Shown: positions 42,821 to 51,563 of the stretch, one piece after another | How the letters are laid out: every line of letters begins with the position of its first letter | How positions within the stretch are numbered: the first letter of the stretch is position 1 | From: Halorubellus sp. JP-L1 | GTDB lineage: Archaea; Halobacteriota; Halobacteria; Halobacteriales; Natrialbaceae | NCBI RefSeq assembly: GCF_011440375.1 | Contig: NZ_JAAOIR010000001.1 | Location: 558,001 to 622,000, forward strand | Direction of reading: 5' to 3' | Length of the DNA stretch: 64,000 nucleotides | Notes under the pieces: model-generated | What the model was told of the DNA's origin: nothing | What the model saw: the letters and a program-made list of their open reading frames with translations, nothing else | The model's database searches: none | Translations under genes and position numbers: made by a program

Positions 42821-43897
42821 ATGGCCAGCGTTCAGCGGCGACTGTCGGCGCTCCTGTTCGGGGTCGCACTCGCGGGAACGACGCTCGCGGGGACCGCGAG
42901 CGCGCACGTCCGGTACGTCGTCGACGACCCGGCGGACGTCGGCTCGATCGTCTCGTTCGTCGCGTCGACGCTCGCGGTCCCGGCTCACGCCGCAATCGTC
43001 GGCGGAAGCGCGCTCGCGACCGCCACCGGGCTGCTGGCGTTCCGCCGCGTCAGGCCGTTCCAGCGCGACCGCGACGTGTTCGCGGACGCGATGGCGGACT
43101 ACCGCGACCTCCTCCCGTGGCTGCTGCGGCTCGCCATCGGTATCCCGCTCGTCGGCGCCGGCTTCTCCGGCTACTACTTCACGCCGCTCCTCGAGAGCGA
43201 CGCCCGCCTCCTCTTCATCGGTCTCGGGTTCCTGCTCCTGTTCGGGCTCGCGACGCGGCTCGTCGCCGCCGTCGGCCTCCTGCTCTACCTCGCCGGCGTG
43301 GCCGTCGACGCCGTCCTCCTCCTCCAGTTCGAGTACGTCGGCGGGTTCCTCGCGCTCGTCCTCGTCGGAAGCGGTCGTCCGAGCGCCGACGACGTCCTCG
43401 AACGCGTCGCGTCCGACGACGACAGCACGTACGCGCGCGTCGACCCCGTCCACGCCCTCGCGACGCGGTTCCGCGAACGCGTCGCGCCCGCCGAACCGTA
43501 CGCGCCGGTCGCGATCCGGCTCTCGCTCGCCGGCGCGTTCGTCTACCTCGGCCTCGTCGAGAAACTCCTCAATCCCGGGTACGCGCTCGCGGTCGTCGCG
43601 AAGTACGACCTCACCGCGATCGTCCCCGTCGCGCCCGAACTCTGGGTGGTCGGCGCGGCTCTCGCCGAGATCGCCGTCGGCGTCGTCCTCGCCGTCGGCC
43701 TCTACACGCGAGCGGCCGCCGGCCTCTCGCTCGTGCTGTTCACGCTCACGCTCTTCGGTCTCCCCGACGACCCCGTACTCGCGCACCTCTCGCTGTTCGG
43801 GCTCGCGTCCGCGCTCGTGATCACCGGCGCGGGCCCATTCTCCGTCGACGAGTTGCTCCGAACGCGATCGGCATCGCCCGAAGACCCGGACGCGTAA
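42821..43897 (+). CDS. DoxX-like membrane protein
   Basis: The 358-residue protein has a signal-like first helix (LFGVALAGTTLAGTASAH) and about eight more hydrophobic segments arranged in two similar halves, each with a DoxX-type four-helix bundle; the second includes LSLAGAFVYLGLVEKLLNPGYA and PELWVVGAALAEIAVGVVLAVGLYTR. DoxX-family proteins are linked to thiol or quinone redox, but no specific motif is visible. It sits between archease and RtcB. Confidence 0.8.
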   Translation: MASVQRRLSALLFGVALAGTTLAGTASAHVRYVVDDPADVGSIVSFVASTLAVPAHAAIVGGSALATATGLLAFRRVRPFQRDRDVFADAMADYRDLLPWLLRLAIGIPLVGAGFSGYYFTPLLESDARLLFIGLGFLLLFGLATRLVAAVGLLLYLAGVAVDAVLLLQFEYVGGFLALVLVGSGRPSADDVLERVASDDDSTYARVDPVHALATRFRERVAPAEPYAPVAIRLSLAGAFVYLGLVEKLLNPGYALAVVAKYDLTAIVPVAPELWVVGAALAEIAVGVVLAVGLYTRAAAGLSLVLFTLTLFGLPDDPVLAHLSLFGLASALVITGAGPFSVDELLRTRSASPEDPDA

Positions 43898-43975
43898 CCG
43901 CCGACGCCGCGTGCGTCGACGCCCCGACGCCAACACGTCGAAACCTATTCCGCCGCCGCGAGCGAACCTCGACGC

Positions 43976-45442
43976 ATGACCACGTACGACGCCGACGGCA
44001 TCACGCTCCACAAAGTCCGGGACTACGTGTGGGAGATCCCCCAGGACGAAAGCGAGGGGATGCGAGCGCCGGCGCGCGTCCTCGCCAGCGAAGCCCTTCT
44101 AGACGAGATCGCCGACGACCTGACCCTCCAGCAGTTGAAGAACGCGACGCACCTCCCCGGCATCCAGAAGTACGCGCTCTGCATGCCCGACGGCCACCAG
44201 GGGTACGGGTTCCCCGTCGGCGGCGTCGGCGCGACGGACGCCGAAACCGGCTGCATATCGCCTGGAGCGGTCGGTTTCGACATCAACTGTGGCGTGCGGA
44301 TGATGCGGACGAACCTCTCATACGAGGACGTCCGTGGGAAGGAGGAGGAACTCGTCGAGGCGCTGTTCGAGAACGTCCCGAGCGGCCTGGGCGGTGGCGG
44401 CATCTTCGAGGGGTCGGTGGCGGACGTGAACCGCATCCTGCAGGGTGGCGTGGAGTGGGCGCTGGCGGAGGGCTGGGCGGTCCCGGAGGATCTCGCACAT
44501 TGCGAGGACGAGGGGAAGCGACCGGACGCGGAGCCGTCGAAGGTGCCCGAGGAGGCGAAAGAGCGCGGGAGGAACCAGGTCGGGTCGCTGGGGTCGGGGA
44601 ATCACTTCCTGGAGGTCCAGCGCGTGACGGACGTGTTCCGCGAGGACGTCGCGGCCGAGTTCGGGCTCGAGGAGGACCAGGTTGTGGTGCTCATCCACTG
44701 CGGGAGTCGCGGGCTCGGCCACCAGACGTGTCAGGACTACGTGCGGGACATCGAGAAGCGCCACTCGGGGTTCGTCGACCAGTTGCCGGACAAGGACCTG
44801 GCGGCGGCGCCGGCGGGCAGTCAGCTCGCGGAGGACTACTACGGCGCGATGTGCGCGTGCATCAACTTCGCGTGGGTGAACCGCCAGCTCATCATGCACC
44901 GGACGCGGCAGGTGTTCGAGGACGTGTTCGACCGGGATTGGGAGGCGATGGAGATGGAGCTCCTGTACGACGTCGCACACAACATCGCGAAGAAGGAGAT
45001 GCACAACGTGAACGGCGAGGAGAAGGAGCTGTTCGTGCACCGGAAGGGTGCGACGCGGGCGTTCCCCGCGGGTCGACCCGAGTTGCCGCCGGCGTACCGC
45101 GACGTCGGCCAGCCCGTCATCATCCCGGGGAGCATGGGCGCTGGCAGTTACGTCCTCCGAGGCGGCGAGAACTCGCTGGCGGAGACGTTCGGCTCGACCG
45201 CTCACGGCGCGGGCCGGTTGATGAGTCGGACGCAGGCGAAGCAGGACTACTGGGGCGGCGACGTCCAGACCGAACTCCGCGAGCAACAGCACGTGTACGT
45301 GAAGGCCCAGTCGGGGGCGACGATCGCGGAGGAAGCGCCGGGCGTGTACAAGGACGTGGACGAGGTGGTGCGCGTCAGCGACGAACTCGGCATCGGGGAT
45401 CGCGTCGCGCGGACGTTCCCGGTCTGCAACATCAAGGGGTGA
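43976..45442 (+). CDS. rtcB: RNA 3'-phosphate/5'-OH ligase RtcB
   Basis: RtcB (488 residues) joins tRNA exon halves after intron removal and seals other RNAs using GTP and Mn2+. The metal- and GMP-binding blocks are intact: MPDGHQGYGFPVGG, FDINCGVRMM, LGSGNHFLEV, IHCGSRGLGHQ and STAHGAGRLMSR, the last including the guanylylated His. Archease is encoded 1.25 kb upstream on the same strand. No intein or insertion is present. Confidence 0.96.
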   Translation: MTTYDADGITLHKVRDYVWEIPQDESEGMRAPARVLASEALLDEIADDLTLQQLKNATHLPGIQKYALCMPDGHQGYGFPVGGVGATDAETGCISPGAVGFDINCGVRMMRTNLSYEDVRGKEEELVEALFENVPSGLGGGGIFEGSVADVNRILQGGVEWALAEGWAVPEDLAHCEDEGKRPDAEPSKVPEEAKERGRNQVGSLGSGNHFLEVQRVTDVFREDVAAEFGLEEDQVVVLIHCGSRGLGHQTCQDYVRDIEKRHSGFVDQLPDKDLAAAPAGSQLAEDYYGAMCACINFAWVNRQLIMHRTRQVFEDVFDRDWEAMEMELLYDVAHNIAKKEMHNVNGEEKELFVHRKGATRAFPAGRPELPPAYRDVGQPVIIPGSMGAGSYVLRGGENSLAETFGSTAHGAGRLMSRTQAKQDYWGGDVQTELREQQHVYVKAQSGATIAEEAPGVYKDVDEVVRVSDELGIGDRVARTFPVCNIKG

Positions 45443-45472
45443 GGGCTCGGGCCGCGCACCACGAGCTGCGAG

Positions 45473-46171
45473 TCAGCGAACGACGTCGGGCGGACCGCGC
45501 GCTCGCTTCTTGGCGACGAACTCGCGCTCGGCGACGCTCAGGGAGACCCGTGCGTCGAAGACGTCGAGGCCCTCGCGGTAGCGTTCGATAGCGCCAACGT
45601 CGCCGTCGTACCCGTCGTCGGCATCGTCGGCATCGTCGCCGTTGTCGCCGTTGTCGCCGTTGTCGCCGTCGTCGCCGTTGTCGCCGTCGTCGAGGACGGC
45701 CGGCGCGGGATGTTCCAGGACGAGTTCGGCGATGCCGGTCTCGCGGCCGGTGTACGCGAACCCGGTCTTGTACAGCGCCTCGTAGCTGTAGGGGTTGTTG
45801 ACGGCGATGCGGAGACGGTCGTAGCCTCGGGCGAGTGCTTCGTCGCGGACGAACGCGAGCAGTCGTGGCCCGAGGCCCTCGCCGGTACGGTCGTTGCGGA
45901 CGGTGACGTACCGCAGCCAGAGGGTGGCGGAGTCGGTGCGGTCCTCGTTGAACGCGACGGCGGCGAGGACGCCGGTTGCGTAGTCGTCGCTGTCGCGGTC
46001 GGCGAACGCGTCCGCGGGATCGTCGTGGGTCTCGGCGACCGGCCGAGTACGGTCGTGACACACCGCCTTGCCGGTCGAGGACATCACGAACTTGCCGGCG
46101 TACCCGAACCGGCGGTAGTCGAGGCGGAGCGTCGGGCCGTCCGGCGGCCACCCGAGGACCTCGCAGTGCAC
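45473..46171 (-). CDS. GNAT acetyltransferase with acidic repeat insertion
   Basis: The protein is about 232 residues from a GTG at 46171 (VHCEVLGWPPDGPTLRLDY); an ATG at 46285 is possible but adds sequence unlike the family. Motif A lies around RNDRTGEGLGPRLLAFVRDEAL with motif B at YSYEALYKTGFAYTG. A run of Asp/Gly/Asn 3-residue units (about 45614-45692) is inserted between the GNAT core and the C-terminal part AIERYREGLDVFDARVSL. Acceptor unknown. Confidence 0.8.
   Translation of the reverse strand: MHCEVLGWPPDGPTLRLDYRRFGYAGKFVMSSTGKAVCHDRTRPVAETHDDPADAFADRDSDDYATGVLAAVAFNEDRTDSATLWLRYVTVRNDRTGEGLGPRLLAFVRDEALARGYDRLRIAVNNPYSYEALYKTGFAYTGRETGIAELVLEHPAPAVLDDGDNGDDGDNGDNGDNGDDADDADDGYDGDVGAIERYREGLDVFDARVSLSVAEREFVAKKRARGPPDVVR
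45614..45692 (-). repeat. 9-bp class microsatellite encoding Asp-Gly-Asn repeats
   Basis: A run of GTCGTC/GTTGTCGCC-type units inside the acetyltransferase gene encodes an acidic linker in frame. Confidence 0.85.
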
Positions 46172-46285
46172 GCGAGGAGGTAGTGGTGCCAGCGACCTGT
46201 GGCTTTCGTCCGCGCCCGCGGCCGCGACGACGGCTTCGCGTGGTCGTCGGAGCGCCGCCGCCGGGGCGCAGTCGTGGAGAACCAC

Positions 46286-46293
46286 CTATATGT
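46286..46293 (+). promoter_or_regulatory. TATA box for the CTAG-type methyltransferase gene
   Basis: CCTATATGTG lies with its TATA core about 28 bases before the ATG at 46317. The stretch is nearly symmetric and could also serve the opposite gene. Confidence 0.6.
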
Positions 46294-46316
46294 GTGGCGT
46301 CTGGAGTGAGTGAGTG

Positions 46317-47378
46317 ATGGAGACGACGCATCGCGTGCACGTCGGCGACGCGCGCGACCTGTCTGCGCTCGCGGACGACAGCGTGGACCTGGTCGTGACG
46401 TCGCCGCCGTACCCGATGATCGAGATGTGGGACGACGTGTTCGCCGAACTCGACCCCGATATCGGCGACGCGCTGGATGCGGGCGACGGGCAGGTGGCGT
46501 TCGAGGCGATGCACGACGTCCTCCGCGAGGTCTGGGCGGCGGTCGAGCGCGTGCTCGTCCCGGGCGGGATCGCGTGCGTGAACGTCGGTGACGCGACGCG
46601 GTCGGTCGGCGATCGATTCCGCGTGTACCAGAACCACGCCCGCGTGGTGGACGCGTTCCAGGACCTCGGGTTCGACCCGCTCCCGGAGGTGCTGTGGCGC
46701 AAGCCCGTGAACTCGGCGGCGAAGTTCATGGGGAGCGGGATGGTGCCGCCGAACGCGTACGTGACCCTGGAGCACGAGTACGTGCTCGTGTTCCGGAACG
46801 GCGGGCGGCGGTCGTTCCCGCCGGGGGACGACCAGCGCTACGAATCGGCGTACTTCTGGGAGGAACGCAACCGGTGGTTCAGCGACGTGTGGACGGACGT
46901 GGGCGGGGAGCGCCAGACCCTCGCGGACGACGCACTCCGGGAGCGCTCGGGCGCGTTCCCGCTCGAGTTACCGTATCGACTCGTCTCTATGTACTCGGTG
47001 TACGGCGACACGGTCCTCGATCCGTTCTGGGGGACGGGGACGACGAGCCTGGCGGCGATGGTCGCGGGCCGGTCGTCGGTGGGCGTGGAGCGCGACCGCG
47101 GGTTCGTGTCGGCGTTCGACGACCGGGCGACGGAGGCACCGGTGGTGTCCCGGGAGGTGAACGCGGACCGTCTCGCTGCGCACCGCGAGTTCGTCGCGGA
47201 GCGGCGGGCGTCCGGCGAGGACCTCGGATACGTGAACGAGCACTACGACGTCCCCGTGCGGACCCGCCAGGAGACGGACCTGCGACTGTACGACGCCGCG
47301 TCCGTAACCGACGTGACCGATGCGTCCGATTCGACCGACCGACGATTCCGCGTCGAGCACGCTCCTCACGACCCCTGA
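46317..47378 (+). CDS. Beta-class N4-cytosine DNA methyltransferase, probably CTAG-type (Zim)
   Basis: The 353-residue protein has the catalytic motif IV TSPPYPMIEMW near residue 30 and the SAM-binding motif I DPFWGTGTT about 200 residues later, the beta-class order, with GVERD completing the SAM site. SPPY indicates amino methylation of cytosine. The wording and lone position without a restriction gene match the haloarchaeal Zim family, which methylates CTAG. It should thus be an orphan methyltransferase. The start follows a TATA box by about 28 bases. Confidence 0.87.
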   Translation: METTHRVHVGDARDLSALADDSVDLVVTSPPYPMIEMWDDVFAELDPDIGDALDAGDGQVAFEAMHDVLREVWAAVERVLVPGGIACVNVGDATRSVGDRFRVYQNHARVVDAFQDLGFDPLPEVLWRKPVNSAAKFMGSGMVPPNAYVTLEHEYVLVFRNGGRRSFPPGDDQRYESAYFWEERNRWFSDVWTDVGGERQTLADDALRERSGAFPLELPYRLVSMYSVYGDTVLDPFWGTGTTSLAAMVAGRSSVGVERDRGFVSAFDDRATEAPVVSREVNADRLAAHREFVAERRASGEDLGYVNEHYDVPVRTRQETDLRLYDAASVTDVTDASDSTDRRFRVEHAPHDP

Positions 47379-47410
47379 CGCGTCGGTTCGGCGGGCACCG
47401 GTCCACCACT

Positions 47411-47482
47411 CCATAAGATATAAATCCCCAGCGTGCGAAGTTGTAAGTGAAGTAGTAAGTGAATTAATATGGTAATTCTTTT
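47411..47482 (+). promoter_or_regulatory. AT-rich island with direct and inverted repeats
   Basis: A 70-base AT-rich patch in GC-rich DNA holds ATAAGATATAAATC, two copies of GTAAGTGAA (from 47444 and 47456) and the inverted repeat GAATTA-ATATGG-TAATTC (47461-47478). It lies 100-170 bases upstream of the methyltransferase at 47583 and likely contains its promoter. Confidence 0.5.
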
Positions 47483-47582
47483 CCGGTAGCGACTGCTATC
47501 CCCTGAAGTCGACGCAGGACCCCCACAACCCGACGATCTCCGCGACGCACCGCCACGTCCGACCAGTCACCACCACGTCAAC

Positions 47583-48353
47583 ATGACAGAGACAAGAGAG
47601 CCATCCAACGGCAGCGACGACACCCACCCCGAGACCATCGACTGGAACACGTTCTGGCGCGACGCCGACGACGCCGAGCGCGAGTCGGCGACGCCGAGCA
47701 CGCACCACGTCCGCGACCTCCTCGACGCGTTCTTCGACGCGAAGGGCGTCCCGGACTCGTTCGTGAGCGTCGGCTGCGGCCCCGGCGTCGTCGCGTTCGA
47801 CGTCGCCCACACCTTCCCCGAGACGACCGTCCACGGATACGACGCCGCACGATCCATCGTCGACGAGAACCGCGAGCGCGCGACCGACGAGGGCATCGAG
47901 AACGCGCACTTCGAGCAGGGCGTCCTCCCGACGTTCGACCCCGACCGACGGTTCGAGTGCGTGCTCTGCTACGGTACGCTCGCGTACGTCGAGGACTCCG
48001 CACGCGCGCTCGGCGCGCTCTACGACGCCGTCGAACCCGGCGGCCACCTCGTCCTCGGGTACGTCAACGACGGGTTCTCCAGGCACCTCCAGGGCGTCCT
48101 CGACGACCCGGCGGGCCACGGCAAGGACCTCGACGCGTTCGACCGCGCCGAGTTCGAGCGCCGCTGGCGACTCGTCCTCGACGGCAGGAGCACGCTGTCG
48201 TACGACGCCATCCACGACGCCACCGGCGCCTGGCCGCGGAGCTTCTGGGAGTTCGCGGAGAAGCCCGAAGAACGCTGGGCGTGGCGCCACGCCCCCTTGT
48301 CTGGCTCCCGAAACCCGAGGACGCGACCGCGGAGGGCGACGAATGACGACTGA
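47583..48353 (+). CDS. Class I SAM methyltransferase, probable 3'-end frameshift
   Basis: The product of about 256 residues has the SAM-binding block FVSVGCGPGVVAFDVAH and further motifs VHGYDAARSIVDEN and CVLCYGTLAYVED. The substrate is unknown. After about residue 238 the frame changes character: it ends LSGSRNPRTRPRRATNDD, a basic tail unusual here. The next frame from about 48296 reads LVWLPKPEDATAEGDE and stops at 48346 with an ATGA overlap of the next gene. One missing C in the CCCCC run near 48292 would restore it. This may be a real deletion or a sequencing error. Confidence 0.82.
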   Translation: MTETREPSNGSDDTHPETIDWNTFWRDADDAERESATPSTHHVRDLLDAFFDAKGVPDSFVSVGCGPGVVAFDVAHTFPETTVHGYDAARSIVDENRERATDEGIENAHFEQGVLPTFDPDRRFECVLCYGTLAYVEDSARALGALYDAVEPGGHLVLGYVNDGFSRHLQGVLDDPAGHGKDLDAFDRAEFERRWRLVLDGRSTLSYDAIHDATGAWPRSFWEFAEKPEERWAWRHAPLSGSRNPRTRPRRATNDD

Positions 48354-49746
48354 TGGCGATACCGCTGCTGGCGCCACTGGCGACGACGATCGGAACGACG
48401 ACGTCGCGCCGACGACGCCGACGATCGAGGTCCCCGCGTCGGTCCGTCGCGACGAGCGGTTCGTCCCGCGCGTCACCGGACTCTCGCCCGAGGCCAGGGT
48501 CCGCATCGACCTGACGACGAGCGATGGAGCGGGCGAGTGGCGCTCGACGGGGACGTTCGTCGCCGACGACGACGGCGTCGTCGACCTCGAGACGACCGCA
48601 CCTGAGGCCGGTTCGTACGCCGGCCGGCCGACCGTCGACCCGGACGCGCCGACCGTCGAACGCGCGCCCGCTGACCCGATGGGGCTCGTCTGGTCGCTCG
48701 CGCCAGAGAGCGACGCGTCTCGCGCGTTCGACTGGACGCCGACGGGGAGTCACGATCTCGAATGGACCGTTCGACCCACGGACGATGACGCTGCGACCGA
48801 CGCAGCGGCGACCGCCACGGAAGCCGAACCGCTGGCGCGCGCTACCACGACCGTCCACCACACCGACCCCGACGTCGAACGTCACGCGCCGGCGGCCGGC
48901 CACCCGGACGGGTGGTTCGAGCCCGCTGGAGACGGCCCGCATCCCGCCGTCGTCGTCCTCCACGGCTCCGGCGGACAGTCCGTCGAGGCCACAGCGGCGC
49001 TCCTGGCCGCCCACGGGTTCGCGGCGTTCGCGTGCCGCTGGCTCGGCGCGGACGACTTCCCCGAGGCGCCCCGCGAGGTCCCACTGGAACGGGTCGCGGA
49101 GGCCATCGACTGGTTCCGTGACCGCGACGTCGTCCGGAGCACGGGCTATGGCATCTGGGGCGTCTCCATGGGCGCCCAGCTCGCGCTCCACCTCGCGGTC
49201 CGCGACGACGCCGTCGACGCCGTGGTCGCCGACTCCGGGGGCCACGTCCGGTACTTCGGCGGCGACACCGGATCCTGGACCGAAGACGGCGACGTGCTCC
49301 CCTACGTCGACCGCCGCCGCGCTCCCCCGACGACGTTCCAGTCCGAGCGCGACGGCGCGACGGTCGGCCGCGAGCTGTTCACGCAGATGCTCGAGGCCGC
49401 CGATCGCGAGGAACGCGACGCCGCGACCGTCCCCTTCGAGGACGCGAGCGCGGACCTCCTCTGGCTCTCCGGGAGCGACGACGCTAACTGGCCGGCCGCC
49501 ACGTTCGGGAACATGCTGCTCGCTCGCCTCGACGCTCTCGGATACGAGCGCGAGTACGAGCACGACGTCTATCACGACGCCGGGCACGCTATCGGCGTCG
49601 CGAACGACCCGACGACGTGGCGGCCAGCACACGACGACGTCCCTGTCGCGTTCGGCGGTACGCCGGAGGACGCCGCCAGCGCCGCGGCCGCCGCCTGGCC
49701 GCGGGTCCTCGAGCGGTTCGAGCGCTCGCTCGCCGACCCCCGCTGA
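48343..49746 (+). CDS. Acyl-CoA thioesterase/BAAT-like alpha/beta hydrolase
   Basis: The 467-residue protein has an N-terminal acyl-CoA thioester hydrolase/BAAT beta-sandwich (about 25-185: VRIDLTTSDGAGEWRSTGTFVADDDGVVDL, SDPMGLVWSLAPES) and a C-terminal hydrolase domain with PAVVVLHGSGG, the nucleophile box GVSMGAQ, Asp in SGSDDANW and His in DAGHAIGVA. Serine replaces the Cys of some BAAT enzymes. It likely hydrolyses acyl thioesters or esters. It overlaps the corrected frame of the upstream methyltransferase. Confidence 0.83.
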   Translation: MTTDGDTAAGATGDDDRNDDVAPTTPTIEVPASVRRDERFVPRVTGLSPEARVRIDLTTSDGAGEWRSTGTFVADDDGVVDLETTAPEAGSYAGRPTVDPDAPTVERAPADPMGLVWSLAPESDASRAFDWTPTGSHDLEWTVRPTDDDAATDAAATATEAEPLARATTTVHHTDPDVERHAPAAGHPDGWFEPAGDGPHPAVVVLHGSGGQSVEATAALLAAHGFAAFACRWLGADDFPEAPREVPLERVAEAIDWFRDRDVVRSTGYGIWGVSMGAQLALHLAVRDDAVDAVVADSGGHVRYFGGDTGSWTEDGDVLPYVDRRRAPPTTFQSERDGATVGRELFTQMLEAADREERDAATVPFEDASADLLWLSGSDDANWPAATFGNMLLARLDALGYEREYEHDVYHDAGHAIGVANDPTTWRPAHDDVPVAFGGTPEDAASAAAAAWPRVLERFERSLADPR

Positions 49747-49839
49747 CGCGACGCACCGCCGCCCCCATCGACGACGCCCTCGAACCCGCTGACGCGCCAC
49801 ACAAGACCTATGCCGGCCGTACGAGCAGCACGGTCGTGT

Positions 49840-50799
49840 ATGCCCTCCCCGCCCTCCAATCCCTCGACGCCTGCGGCGCTGACCGAACGAGCCCTCCGGT
49901 CGCGGCGGCGACTGCTCGCCGCAATCGCGTCGAGCGCGGCCGCGGCGTCGACCGCCGGCTGTCTCGGTGACGCCATCGGGACCGATCCGTCGACGCCCGA
50001 CTCCGGGCCCGCCGAGACGACGACCTCCACCGAGACGACCCCGCCCGATACGGCCCGGGAGACGACGCGCGAGGTGACCGACTCGGGAACGTACGCGGAC
50101 GCCCCGGACGGGCCCGAGTCGTACCCGAGCCGACCGAGCGACCCCGACCGGGCTACTGCCGTCGAGTTCGTCGAGGCGTTCGAGCACGCTCGCACGTACA
50201 ACAGTCTCCACGAGGACGACGTCGAGGACCTCTCGGTGTCCGCAAAGTCCCAGTACGACCGCGCCGCCCACGGCGGCCACTACGCGCTCGCGACGACGAC
50301 GGGGTACGCGAACTACGCCGACGGCGTCCACGCCGACTGGGGACAGGCGCCAGCGCTCTACCACGTGAGCGCGGACCTCGTCGTCCGCGTCGGTCGCTAC
50401 GAGGACTACTACGGCGACTGCGAGGACGTGTTCGCGAGCGACGACCCGAGCGAGAACTTCGCGGAAATCTGCGAGGGCGGCGACGCCGCCTTCCGCGCGT
50501 ACAACCTCCACCCCGACGCGCACACCGTCACGGTCGACGTCGACTACCTCGACGAGAGCGGCGCGACGGACGTCCTCGCAGAGGAGTACTTCGTCGGGAC
50601 GACCGACGCCGTCCAGCAGGGTAGCGTCACGTACCGGAAGGGAACCTACCGCATCACCGCGACGCTCGAAAACGGTGCCCACGACTCGGCCGACTGGACG
50701 CTCGACCGCGAACCGACGTGGGACGACCCACCCCTGTGCGTGCTCGTCGAACCGACCGGCGGCCTCGACATCCGACGCGTCCCGTTCCAAGAACTGTAG
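49840..50799 (+). CDS. Lipoprotein of unknown function
   Basis: About 319 residues from the ATG at 49840; the signal RSRRRLLAAIASSAAAASTAGC carries a twin-arginine-like start and lipobox STAGC. A Thr/Glu linker leads to a soluble domain with two cysteines (GDCEDVFAS, EICEGGD), beta-rich with VTVDVDYLDESG and LTATLENG-like strands. No family is recognised. It is exported and lipid-anchored. A second small lipoprotein follows on the same strand. Confidence 0.75.
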   Translation: MPSPPSNPSTPAALTERALRSRRRLLAAIASSAAAASTAGCLGDAIGTDPSTPDSGPAETTTSTETTPPDTARETTREVTDSGTYADAPDGPESYPSRPSDPDRATAVEFVEAFEHARTYNSLHEDDVEDLSVSAKSQYDRAAHGGHYALATTTGYANYADGVHADWGQAPALYHVSADLVVRVGRYEDYYGDCEDVFASDDPSENFAEICEGGDAAFRAYNLHPDAHTVTVDVDYLDESGATDVLAEEYFVGTTDAVQQGSVTYRKGTYRITATLENGAHDSADWTLDREPTWDDPPLCVLVEPTGGLDIRRVPFQEL

Positions 50800-50904
50800 C
50801 CCACGACCTCGAATCGTGCTGGCAGCCGCGACCGTACGCCTCCCCCGGGACCCACGACCGAACCACTAATATGTCACCACTCTCGCTATTCGGGACGAGA
50901 TCCG

Positions 50905-51264
50905 ATGCGACGCCGACTCCTCCTCGCGACCACCACTAGCGCCGCCGTGGCGGTACTCGCTGGCTGTACGAACGAGCAAACGCCCGAACCCGACACCATC
51001 ACGCTCGAACTCGACACCACCGACTCCTGGTCGGGCACCATCAGGACCGACGACGGCACCGAGAACGTCAACGGCCAGGGCGAGACGACCATCGAGTGGA
51101 CCCAGCCACTCCCGAGCAACGTCCGCGCGAGCATCAAGAAGGGCCCACGGCAGAACGCCGAACTCACCGCCACCTTCTACGCCGACGGCAACCCCGAGAC
51201 CACGAAGACCACGACCGGCGCCTACAGCACACTCATCCTCACCTTTACGCCGGGAGCGAACTGA
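50905..51264 (+). CDS. Small lipoprotein
   Basis: The 119-residue product starts MRRRLLLATTTSAAVAVLAGC, a signal with lipobox LAGC, followed by a short beta-sandwich-like domain (TITLELDTTDSWSGTIRTDD, TIEWTQPLPSNVRASIKKG, AELTATFYADGNP). No family is recognised. AT-rich DNA with TAATATG lies 30 bases upstream and may be its promoter. Confidence 0.75.
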   Translation: MRRRLLLATTTSAAVAVLAGCTNEQTPEPDTITLELDTTDSWSGTIRTDDGTENVNGQGETTIEWTQPLPSNVRASIKKGPRQNAELTATFYADGNPETTKTTTGAYSTLILTFTPGAN

Positions 51265-51291
51265 GAACCGCGACGCACTCCCCCCATCGCC

Positions 51292-51563
51292 GTCACTCCT
51301 CGCTCGCGTGTGCGGGAGGAATGCACCGGCCGGGAATCGAACCGAATCGAGACGGTCGCCCTCGCTACTCTCGGGCGCTGCGACTCGCAGGCTTCGATTC
51401 GCCGGCGTGGTGCAGACTCGTCTCTCACAATCGTTCGAGACGAGATGCACCGGCCGGGAATCGAACCGAAACCAGAGGTGCTCGCTCACGTTCGCTCCGC
51501 GCGACTGGTAGGCTTCGATCCGCCGCCTGCTGCAACCGCTCGTCACCTTCGTTCCGAGCGGTA
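51292..51563 (-). repeat. Array of partial tRNA-Gly copies with hairpins, downstream of tRNA-Gly
   Basis: ATGCACCGGCCGGGAATCGA, the 3' end of tRNA-Gly, recurs at 51321 and 51445 as well as in the tRNA itself at 51563, identical over 23 bases, with spacing 124 and 118. Each copy is followed by the core seen at the tRNA-Ser array: CTCGCT then (G)CGACTnGnAGGCTTCGAT (51361-51410; 51481-51520). Hairpins with different arms (CTCGTCTC 51417-51424 with 51437-51444; CCGCTCG 51536-51542 with 51555-51561) abut the copies, and loops contain TCAC and CGTTC. No protein gene is supported. Confidence 0.85.

Noticed and set aside
43117-45591. 824-residue plus-strand frame
   Set aside because: It is an out-of-frame shadow of the DoxX-like and rtcB genes.
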